DNA from: Cladobotryum mycophilum
Lineage: Eukaryota; Ascomycota; Sordariomycetes; Hypocreales; Hypocreaceae
Reading direction: 5' to 3'
NCBI GenBank assembly: GCA_036429605.1
Contig: JAVFKD010000015.1
Span: 1,511,421-1,575,420 of the forward strand
DNA length: 64,000 nt
The notes beneath the pieces are model-generated. The model was not told the origin of the DNA. It did not search any database and saw only the letters and a list, made by a program, of their open reading frames with translations. Shown here in pieces: positions 55,013 through 64,000 of this stretch. Within the stretch, counting starts at the first letter, position 1. Each line of letters starts with the position of its first letter. The position numbers and the translations under genes are program-made.

Positions 55013-56851
55013 TCATTGCTTCTTCACTTTTGCCTTGTCGCCAGATGGTAGAAAGTCGCTTTCACGCAATAGCCTCCAGAGACACCATAGATAACAGAGC
55101 ATGAAACCAGTGGCTCCGATACCCACATTTGCAACAACCCACAAATCAGGCTTGCCAGGTGGTGGCAGGACAAACGCCTCCAGAACATGCCATGCTCCCA
55201 TTAATAGGTAGAAACCGCCGTGTAACAAAAATGTGCCCCATTTCGTGAATGTGGACTGCCCCTCTTGGAAATACGCCCTGTGGATAGAAGTAGGTGGAAG
55301 ACCCAAGAGGTATGCCCACAGGAGGGTAAAAACTCCATACGGGACTCTCAGATCAACGCGGTGCAACAAAGGAAACATAGTCCAAGCACCAAGCAGATTT
55401 GCAAAGCCCACCCACGCACGGACTTCACCAGTCATCCCTTGCTGGCCTGCCAAGAGCAGAGTCATTGGCATCAATGGAAGCAAGACGCTCTTCTCATGAA
55501 CCTGATAGCTGAAAAGGAAAAAGCCCCACGCTGTAGCTGCAAAAGCCAAAGGCATTGTGGATTTCCTTGGGCGGATGAATAGGATGAGATTTGGCGGTAT
55601 GATGGAAGCCAGAGTAGCCCCGAGTGCAGCTTTCTGGAGCAGATCAGAGGGGTATTGGCGCAGTTTGACGACCACGTTAAGGGCACACCAAAAGTTGGCA
55701 ACCTTGTCTTCGAATAGACCTCGAGCGAATGGGAATACACGGTGCACCATCTGGACTAATTGTTCCACAATTGGGTAGTAGGTAGATTGCGTGTCGATAT
55801 AGTCGGTGATGAAGGGGAAGATGGGAAGCGGCGGGGGTGCTCCAAGGTGATCAGGTCGTGCTTCGATGCCGCGCTTTTTATCATAGATTGTACCAAGTAC
55901 CAGGGGTAGAAGCAAAACAGCGAATGAAATTACAGTCACAAGGGCAATGCCGAAGAGCCTTGTAGGATAAATGCCAGTTGAGATGCATCGTCCAAGCAGA
56001 TAGGAGAAGACGCTAAAGGCATAGTAGAGAGCCATTTGCTTGAAGCCGAGGGCCGCAACAAAGAAGACGGCAGCCCACTTGTATCTCTCAGCCAACATAC
56101 TTGACATACTTGCCATCACAAAGCCGAGCATAACGGTGTTGTATTGGAAGTGAACGTGATCGATAAGGATCGTCGCAGGTTGCATCAATATGGCGACGAG
56201 CGCCAAGTTGCTCGTCCATGTAGCGACTCCATTGGTCCGACTAAATCTGCGCACAAAGACAACGACCGCGGGTATAAATACGAGGTATTCGGAGATGATG
56301 ACAGTCGCCCTCATGAAAATCTTCAAATTCGGGTCTTGGGAGCCGCGGGAGGTGAAGAGCACGAACCATTCGGGGTTGATCAAAGATCCAATCTTGCCCA
56401 GAGCCCAGCTGTGATAGGCAGTGAGGGGAGGGTAGTCCAAACCCCACCACTGAAGGTCATGAAAGTACCATTGAGATATAGGAAGATGTGCCGTGATTTC
56501 CATCCAGTGTCGTTGCGCCTCGTAGTCGCCGTATATGGGGGGTTTATTGAAGCCTGAGACAAAGAGCCAAGGTCAGTTTCAAGACATTGATGGTGGACAC
56601 AACAATTTTCTCATACCAGAGTATCCCCAAAGCCCAGCTGCCCAGCGAAACAGGCCAACGACCATCAACACCAGCGGCAGCACCTCCCATTGCGACGACG
56701 ATGCGCGGGCAGTCCATAGAAAGGCAGCCAGGGGAAACGAAGGAGTCCGCACAGAAGCTTCAGTCTTGGTGCGAATCGACTTGTCGGCGCCACTACTGGG
56801 CTTCTTAGGCTTGCGCCGAGGCTTGTGAGGTGAAGGACCCGGCATGGACAT
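55013..56851 (-). CDS. ALG6: Dolichyl-P-Glc:Man9GlcNAc2-PP-dolichol alpha-1,3-glucosyltransferase
   Basis: Two exons (56617-56851, 55013-56553) give 591 residues. After a basic start (MSMPGPSPHKPRRKPKKP) comes a first membrane segment and the luminal catalytic loop FNKPPIYGDYEAQRHWMEIT. ISQWYFHDLQWWGLDYPPLT follows, with the acidic residues of the GDYEAQRHWME loop at the position of the catalytic Asp in this family. HVHFQYN lies at about 211-217, and at least ten further hydrophobic segments follow. ALG6 adds the first glucose to the lipid-linked oligosaccharide in the ER before N-glycosylation. The QW-FHDLQWWGLDYPPLTAYHS block points to ALG6 over the related ALG8. The tail ends with lysines (KAKVKKQ), as is common for ER proteins. 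It is divergent from palC. Confidence 0.93.
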
Positions 56852-57179
56852 TGTCACCGCATGAATGTGGTATCGTGGGTTGCAATGCTGCTGGCGAAGA
56901 GGTGCAACATGCAGATTGACACCTGGAGCTTTAATGCAGTGTGTCCAAATTGGGGAATTTCAGTGGAGCTCTTAGCTTATCACCCCCGTGTCTCACTACG
57001 GCGAAATAACGGTATTAACAGTGTGGATTGTGAGGGGCTGTGCACTGTACTGCGATACCTGCGTGATGTAATGTTCCAGCTTGCCAAGCCCACAAATTCT
57101 CCATCTCCAACTTACACCGTCTCTTTCAAAATCTCTGAAACTTGATAGAGAATTGAGGATAAGTCAACTGCCTCTCAAA
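56852..57179. promoter_or_regulatory. Divergent promoter of ALG6 and palC
   Basis: The two start codons are 328 bp apart. No distinct element is identified with confidence. Confidence 0.5.
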
Positions 57180-58672
57180 ATGCCGTTCCCATTCATTCTC
57201 CCGACTACGTCTTCCTTTTCATTCTCATCCTCCTTTGCTTGCGACTCTCATCCATCACTGCCCCTCAGTGCAAGCACATATCGCGGGGTGGTCCGAGATG
57301 CTCTAAAGAAGCACAAGAGACTCCCGCCTTCAGCAAAGACGTCCAGTCTTACCACTGTTATTTCGAGTCTAGAAGGATATGTCCCGTATCTTTTAGCCGT
57401 TGATGCTGGATTGAGCAATCAGGGTGTTGCCGGTGGGGAAGTCATCAATGCTGTTCTAAAGACGACTCCATCCATCGCATGGCGACCAACTCTTTCTGGC
57501 GAAGTGGTTCCCGGACGTGAAAAGGCGCGAGTCAAAGTCACGTCGTTGGAGCATGAAATATTCTTTGTATTATCAACACTCGGATTTGCCCATGTCTTGA
57601 TATCACGATCTATTCTCCAGCCCCTTTACTCTACCACCACGGAGTTTCTCGGTACTCAAGAGAGAAACACGGCTGTGACTTCAGCAACAAAATACCTGCT
57701 TGATGCAGCCTCGATATATGACTACATAGCTACTCGAAGCGAGCAAGTCATTGGAAGCCCGCCTTCTGTTGATGTTGCTCCCGCCACATTACGCGCATTA
57801 GCCTCTCTGGCACATGCTGAAGCCACGCTGTTGGCAGTCCTCAAGGATGACCCTTATCCAGCGGCCGTAGCCCAGGACAGAAACAAGAACGATAAGGAAT
57901 GGATGTTCAAGGCCCCTGAGATTCCCAAAGTTCGCGCACATCTCTACGCTCGCCTCTGTCTGGCGGCATCCGAACATGCCGCCAAAGCCTCTTCTCTATG
58001 TCAGTCTGTCGGAACAGGATCCAATAAGATCAATCAAAGCCTATTGAGGTATATAGAGGACCTTCGAAAAACAAGCCGCGCCAAAGCCTGTCGATTCTTC
58101 GGTATCGATGCTGAACTGGGTGGTGAAACCGCCGAGGGCATTGCCTGGCTGCGTGCAGGACTGCAGGAGCTTGGTGTGGAAGTCAAGGACGCCAAAAAGG
58201 GCTCGAGCTTTAGTCGTTTCAAAAAGGAACTCAGTGAGAAGAAGGAAGATCGCAGAGTGGAGAAAGAAACCACCTGGGGTGCCGACGCCGGCAAACTGGA
58301 GGAGACCAGGGTTCTAGAATTACTCGATGCAAAGTGGAACAAGATCAACGACACAGTAAGTAGCTTATCAGCAGTTCTTCATATTTAGCTAACCAATGTC
58401 TAGATGAACACAAGGGCCATCCCACCAATCAACTCACTACTAGCCAAAATGCCATCAGGCCGTGAAATACACACAATCAAGCCATACCAACCCCCAGCTT
58501 AGACCGAGATGTTTTAGAAGCCATGCGGGCTCCCCCAGAAGGCGAGGACAACTTTGAAGACGACATGAGCTCGGATGATGAGGTTCGGGGCTCGGCATCG
58601 GCTCCTGGTGCGTTTCCTGGAAGTTCTGCAGACTATGGGAGAGGCTCGACTCCAGGAAACTCTTACTACTAG
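57180..58672 (+). CDS. palC: pH-response regulator PalC (BRO1 domain), with an apparent 1-bp deletion near its end
   Basis: Exon 1 (57180-58355) encodes a BRO1-type domain from the start MPFPFILPTTSSFSFSS through YRGVVRDALKKHKRLPPSAK, LLDAASIYDYIATRSEQV and LKDDPYPAAVAQDRNKNDKE, which are the PalC hallmarks. PalC links the plasma-membrane pH-sensing complex to ESCRT-III in the ambient pH (Pal/Rim) pathway that leads to PacC processing. After the intron (58356-58403) exon 2 reads MNTRAIPPINSLLAKMPSGR and KPYQPP, then stops at 58500. One extra base in the C run at 58491-58495 would restore an acidic tail, SLDRDVLEAMRAPPEGEDNF and on to GNSYY at 58672. A homopolymer assembly error is the simplest explanation; real truncation is possible. 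Confidence 0.88.
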
Positions 58673-58885
58673 TGCAAATGCCTATGAACATCTTAAAATC
58701 GGCACGTATCATTAAGTACAGGACGGTTTCTAGAAGATATTTATTCTCAGAAGCGACGGTTCGACGAAATGGTCTCATTATACTATAGAGGAATATGACA
58801 ATATCTATAAGATCCACCGGTCATCATGCACATCTTCCAACGCGCCACACTACTGTATCTGTACAGCTCCTTGCGCTCTTTAGAC

Positions 58886-59465
58886 TTATATCCAAGGGAT
58901 TGGCGAAGATGTAACATGCGCGGTTATGACCTTGGATGTAAGGGTTGCAATAGTCTGTGTTTCCAAGGAGCAGGGAGGTGCCGAAATGCTCCATGGTTTG
59001 CAGTCGGGGATACAACTACAAACTCAAGTCAGCCATCTTTTCTTTTGAGGAAGCATGTCGTCAGCTTACGCTCCGTAGCGAACACCACACTTGTTAATAG
59101 CATCGACACAGACTGTTCGGGTTCGGCAGTCATCGGTAGGCTTTTGGCTGAGGGCCGTAGCAATAGGCTTGGCAGTGGTCATGCACGGTGGTGGGGTGGG
59201 AGCCTGTTCATAGCAGGGGTTGTAACATCTGGGAATTGGCATGTCAGCTCGAACGCCCTATCCAACGGCAAGGATAAAGAAGATGTTTTTTTTCATGGTT
59301 AACTTACCCTCCCCAGAACTGCTTACAGTCATTGATAGCATCAATGCAGATAACTTCGCATCTTGTCCCAGCGGGTTCAAGTTCAACTGCTGTCGCAGGA
59401 GGTGCTGCGTTGACAACGTTTGTGAACCCCGCGAGGGTGGCAACAAAACAAATTGAAAACTTCAT
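58886..59465 (-). CDS. Small secreted cysteine-rich protein with two repeated modules
   Basis: Three exons (59308-59465, 59070-59228, 58886-59015) with clean GT-AG introns give 148 residues; no single long open frame shows it. The signal peptide is MKFSICFVATLAGFTNVVNA. Two similar modules follow, CEVICIDAINDCKQFWGGCY ending at PPC and CRTRTVCVDAINKCGVRYGA ending at PPC. Both share C-x3/5-C-x-DAIN-x-C-x6-C-x-x-x-C spacing, with twelve module cysteines and a downstream tail rich in Thr. The layout resembles small secreted proteins of filamentous ascomycetes; some act at host or microbe interfaces, but no function is claimed. A TATA-like TTATATAG lies at 59571 (CTATATAA on the coding strand), about 107 bp upstream of the start. 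Confidence 0.8.
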
Positions 59466-59570
59466 CTTCTCAGGTCTTGTATGGTCTTTCTGATTTATTT
59501 CAAAAGAGAATATTTAGAGAATATGAGGAAAAGATCCGACACGGTGACGAGCTCTTCAGATTATATAGAG

Positions 59571-59578
59571 GTGAGACC
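59571..59578 (-). promoter_or_regulatory. TATA-like box of the small secreted protein gene
   Basis: CTATATAA on the minus strand, about 107 bp upstream of the ATG at 59465. Confidence 0.45.
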
Positions 59579-60542
59579 AGCGGTGCATGGGCCGTTTGAA
59601 GGACCGAACAGCTCAGGAGTTGAAGTTGGTAGGACGACCCAGAGTACGAGCTTAAACGAACATCTGTTGGACGTCAATGGGGTTCAAAGTCCCGGCAAGA
59701 TGAGTTGCGCCTGCTTTATAGGTGTACAATGGTGGTATGGGCGCATCATGCATGACCTGGCAATGAGGGTTGGGCGGAACGAGATAGGAATGTGGGAAGG
59801 GTATGGCTAAGACATTGACAATACCTGGGCCGAGGAAATGGTATACAGAAAGGGTTTATGCGATAGGAATGACAGAAAAATCGTGAAGATTTTCCATTCC
59901 AATGAATCACAGAGCAGCTTGGGAGGCAGTTGTGCTACCCGGCAACATTGTCTTACACGATATGGGCAGGGAAGCGATGACAACTTAAAAGATCTTTTTG
60001 TGAGACTGGTCGTATTTCTAACTAAGCTCTCGCCATTTTATTGACTTTCTATTTCTATTTCAGAACTCGTATGTAAAGCGCTAATCTGGTGATGGTTCAA
60101 GTCTTCTAAACCTTTATACCAGGGCTAGGTGGTGTCTAGATGAGGAAACGTGCAGCTTCTAGTTACTCGGCTTCTTGTTTTGACTCTTTTTTTTTCTCCC
60201 AAAGAAATAGATATTGCCACAAGGGACCCTGAGAACAGCCGGAACCAATTGATTATATTCAAAGCTTCAAAAATATAAATACAGAAAATTAAACCAGATC
60301 TCCAGGGACACGAGCTGAACCCATCTTTATGACGTCTCGTTCTCAAGATCTCGCTTGCTTATCTAAGCTTTCAATGTGGGGTGAGCCAGACTGGAAGCAA
60401 CGCCGCCACCTTTCCCAAGTACCGCCCACTAAGGACAGCGCGACAACTCTCAAGAACGTTGTTGGAACCTCTATCAAGTCCATCCATCCACCTCACAGCC
60501 AAACTTGCAACATTAACAGCCGAAACCAATTCAATCGCCAAC
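59579..60542. other. Divergent intergenic region
   Basis: No further gene is supported. It presumably contains the promoters of the secreted protein and SPC2. Confidence 0.55.
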
Positions 60543-61369
60543 ATGGCAAACTCTTCAGAAAAAATCTCCCTTTACAATCTAGCAGGTCAGTCTTTTCTCC
60601 CCCGCCACCACCAGCTTTACACTTATCATACGAGAAAGGCTGGCAAAAGCTACTACTAGTTGTTGTTCTGACACCGTGGCCCTATATCTAGACCTTAAAA
60701 ACACAGCCGACGATGCCATCCCAAACTACCTCAATTCCCTAAAGTTCAAGCAATCAAACGTCGTCGGTGACGTCAAGCTCGCGCTCGGATATAGCGCCTT
60801 CTTCATCGCCGCGGCGTGCTTTGCGTGGGACTACAAGCTAGGCTTCGAGACCACCAAGCTCTACACCACGATTGCCGTGTCGCTCTATATGCTTCTCAAT
60901 GGGGCTCTTACGTTGTGGATAACGTTTGTGGAGAAGGGCGTGGTGTACCAGGGCACATCACCGTCTGGAGAAAAGGTATGTCTTATACTGGAGGGTTATG
61001 CAACGGTTGTGATTTAACAATGCGCCTTAGATCTCCATCACCAGCGCAACAAAGAAGAACGAACCAATCTACAAGCTCGCCATCACAATCACCCCCAAAT
61101 CATCCAAACCCCAAAAATTCGAAGTCACCAAGCCCTTTGCCACCTTCTTCGACGAGAGCGGATACTTTGTCGCCGTGCCCTTCCAGGAGATCCTAGCCAC
61201 GACCGTGCCCGTCATCGGACAGCGGGATCCTAAGAGGAACAAGACGGAGTCGCAGAAGATGCTGGATGCGAACCCGGAGCTGCTGAATGCGTATCTGGCC
61301 TCTACGACGGAGGGGTCTACAGGGGTGGAGGCGGTGGATGACCATGACGGGAAGCGACGAAAGCACTAA
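60543..61369 (+). CDS. SPC2: Signal peptidase complex subunit 2
   Basis: Three exons (60543-60585, 60692-60975, 61031-61369) give 221 residues. The start is MANSSEKISLYNLADLKNTA, followed by DDAIPNYLNSLKFKQSNVVG, two membrane segments (LGYSAFFIAAACFAWDY and LYTTIAVSLYMLLNGALTLW) and a soluble C-terminal region (KNEPIYKLAITITPKS, VTKPFATFFDESGYF). This is the SPC25/Spc2 family, a non-catalytic subunit of the ER signal peptidase complex that contacts Sec61. The length is normal, and phase closes at both introns. The charged C-terminus ends DGKRRKH. Confidence 0.92.
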
Positions 61370-64000
61370 GTGGCTGGGATATGCTCGTGGATGAGGCGTG
61401 GAGGTGTATATGGGTTAAAATTATTGTCGAATCGGCCAACTTGATGTGGAATTTGACATTGAATGTGGCTACCAGCTAAAGATGGGATACACTGCCATCT
61501 TGATCACATTTACGAGGATAAATGACTAAATATAGGTCATTCGGCTGTTCATAATGCAATTTCTCCATCAAGACTTTGATGATTGGATGGAAAAAGTATA
61601 GTCTGTAAGATATTCACCTTGTCGCCATCTCGATTTCCATATTACTACCTAGTAATTGCCAAAAAGTCTCACACATACATGTAGATGACTCGGATGCATA
61701 GAACAGCCTACCTGGTATTGGGATGGAGTATCATCAGTTATAGATTCCCACAAGAAAGCAAGATTTTGGACAACAACTCACATATTGCAACTGCACATGC
61801 CTCTATCACCACATGAGAATATTAATAATTATCATACATAGTATCGTAATTAGCTATGATAAAACTGCTAGGTAGGCATACTTTTCCATCGTTTCTCTTG
61901 ATTTCTTTCATTTTTTCTATTCCTCCCATTTTTCTCTAATTATCTCATTGTTTTTAATTCCTAATTTTTCATAAACAGTGTTATTTATCACTGGTATAAT
62001 TCCCTATCATACACTCTGATAGGCGCTTTTTCTCCCACATGATTGCCTACCTGGGTACGGTTTGATGGGCTGCTAGGATAGGAGCTGGGCATCATTTATT
62101 TTAATGATACGTTGCAGAAAGTACTATTAGATCGTGCCTTGCATTTGTGAAAATATGACGCCGTCTCTGTAGTGACCTCAAACAATGAAGATCATGTCCT
62201 GAATTTGCTTCATTCATGGTGGAGTATGTGTGTGGCATCGGACCGTGTGGGGCCGATCTTCAAGACCGGAACGCTCCGAGAATGTAGAGCCTTTGTACCT
62301 TTGGCTGAGCTCAAGGAGGTCACATCTCCGTATCTTGTTGGGGAGATTAATTAAGGGCAATCGATAAAAAAAGTATAATAAACAGCGAGGAGGGTGGCTA
62401 CAATCCCAAATGGCACGGGTAGTCCGACCTGATGATCACTCGACTCTGTTGGTGGGCAATTAATATGGGTGGGAAAAGAGGCGTTGAGGGTGGATGACGA
62501 AGAGAAAACAGCCAGCGCCCCAAATTGGAAAGCTGGCTATTTCGGAGAGGCCTCTCCTTGCCAATGGGGAAACAAACCAAATTGAGACGCTGTGCCTTAC
62601 TTTGAAGGCATAATAATAGCTGGATTGTGCTCGTTAACCTGGTTTTTGGGAACCTGCACCTCCCTCCCTGCCTCCCTGCCTCCCTCCCTCCTTGAGTGAT
62701 GAGATGCATCTGAGTGGGTGGGTGATCTGCTAAACGAGTGGGCTTTTGCAGGAGATGGTATATCTCGTGATGAAGTTGAACATTCATTATCTATTGTCTG
62801 TAGCGAGTTTGCTGAATGTAACCCTTTGAAAGAGCCCTTGCAGGTTGACGAGTTCATAAGCACTATGATGATAATGTCAGGTCGATTATGGCCCCGCAGA
62901 AAACCGGTAGCTGAAGCCCTGCCCGTCCCAGCATTATGGTGGGCGTCCCATCATCGACAGTGAAATAGTAGACTATGGAAGAATGCATTATTGGAAATGG
63001 AAGATGATCGGCGACATGACTTTCGCTTTCGGGCATGTAGAGCGATGAATGTTTCACTTGTCCACATGAGGCGACGAATACCTGTCAAGTGATTTGTGGA
63101 TGCCATCAGGTGGTCGAGGTACCGCATCTTTGTTGAAGCAGGCTGGGCGGCTTTGAGACATGAAGAGCAGGCAGACAATGGAGAGCGGCGCTGGTGAGAC
63201 GAAGGATGATGGTGTGATGGAGCCAGGTACTAACAGAGAGTACTTAATTTGATTATGGGAGACTGCGTTGAGTATCTGGTACTTGACGATAAGATTACGT
63301 TGCCCCACCATCTTCAAATAGGTTGGTGGGGCGAGGAGAGGTGATGGGAGCCAGCAGGCACCGCCGCCGCTGAGGCCTGTGTAATTTGAGGTTCTGCCTG
63401 CAGGAGATTGATGGATGCAAAGTATTTTCAGGTAGGAAATTGGCACGCCGAGAGTCGAGAATATATTTGCTAGAAGCATGATGAGTTGTAAATAATAATT
63501 CTTTTTGGGAGTAAATTAGGTACCTAGGTACTAAGCATGATGTTGTTTTTGAAAGGTACAGGTACCTAGTAGGAAGTAATGTCCAAGCCAAAGTGCTCTT
63601 TTCACCTCCCTTTTTGCAGCCTCAGGCATCGCACTCGACGTACTCCGTATTTTTATCAGACTGGGTCGCCCTTTGGGATTGCACGTGTTACCTCCTTCAC
63701 ACTGCCGCGTGACCCGACTCGTCCTCAGCAGGCCAGGCAGTCCATCCCTCCCTCCCTCTCCCCTCTGCTGCTCAGCCGCCCAGCAGCCCAGCAGCAGCGC
63801 CCAGCAGCCGTGGCAGTGGTGGCCAGCCCTCTGAAAAAGGGACAACTCTCATCTCTGACAGTGTGTTTTAGTAGCCATAAGACTCACTCATTTCGTGTTG
63901 GGTTTAGAGTCTTTTTTTCTCTCTTTCTTTCTAACCATTTACGATAATCATTGTAAGTTGCATTATTTCCTTTTTTAAAATTTCCTGATTTCCTCTTGCT
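61370..64000. other. Gene-free 2.6-kb stretch to the window end
   Basis: No coding frame, RNA gene or transposon terminus is supported. There are AT-rich runs near 61800-62000 and CT-rich blocks (CCTCCCTCCCTGCCTCCC near 62660, CCCTCCCTCCCTCTCCC near 63747). The last 300 bp, with CAGCCCAGCAGCAGCGCC and then TTTCTCTCTTTCTTTC, resemble the leader or promoter of a gene starting beyond the window. Confidence 0.5.

Overview
The window is nuclear DNA of a filamentous ascomycete, most likely a Sordariomycete. The evidence is short GT-AG introns of about 50-100 bp with CTAAC/CTGAC branch sites, HET-domain proteins, fungal-type housekeeping genes (PalC, SPT2, ribosomal P2), and many nonsense codons of the CAA/CAG/CGA-to-TAA/TAG/TGA or TGG-to-TAG type, as repeat-induced point mutation (RIP) would produce. 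The assignment rests on reading the sequence; no search was run.

The left two thirds (about 1-42 kb) look like an accessory compartment. It opens with a dead mitochondrial S-adenosylmethionine carrier gene (about 70-1026), followed by a very large decayed gene for a membrane-anchored ankyrin protein (1007-6738, minus) and an unrecognised frame broken by three stops (6904-7671, minus). A lipoxygenase gene with all iron ligands but apparent frameshifts near its 5' end lies at 10113-12475. Its flanks reappear 28 kb away (about 36858-38165) as a mutated, internally deleted copy. Next come an intact NACHT/ankyrin protein whose P-loop sits on a 25-nt microexon (14364-19027, minus), a fungal transcription factor (19703-21356), a small VOC protein (21560-21998, minus) and a cysteine-synthase-like gene killed by two amber codons (22957-23892). 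A LINE RNase H relic, a complete but inactivated hAT transposon with TIRs and an 8-bp target duplication (25015-28185), two HET genes, a 442-bp Tc1/mariner-like deletion derivative, an amino-acid permease, a long (TTTA)n tract, a third HET gene and a DUF3632-like gene follow.

The right third (about 42-64 kb) is compact core genome with intact multi-exon genes: mitochondrial PP2C (PTC7-like), EMC3, RNA polymerase III subunit RPC25, a NUFIP1-like CCCH protein, SPT2, ribosomal protein P2, a single-pass membrane protein, ALG6, PalC, a small secreted cysteine-rich protein and signal peptidase subunit SPC2. Three of these (ALG6, EMC3, SPC2) act in endoplasmic-reticulum protein biogenesis. The last 2.6 kb holds no gene I can support.

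The main biological theme is a nonself-recognition island: three HET-domain genes, one NACHT/ankyrin gene and one dead ankyrin/membrane gene, interleaved with RIP-mutated repeats and directly abutting housekeeping genes. Exon coordinates were built by hand from splice signals and checked for reading-frame closure; where closure failed, the entry says so.
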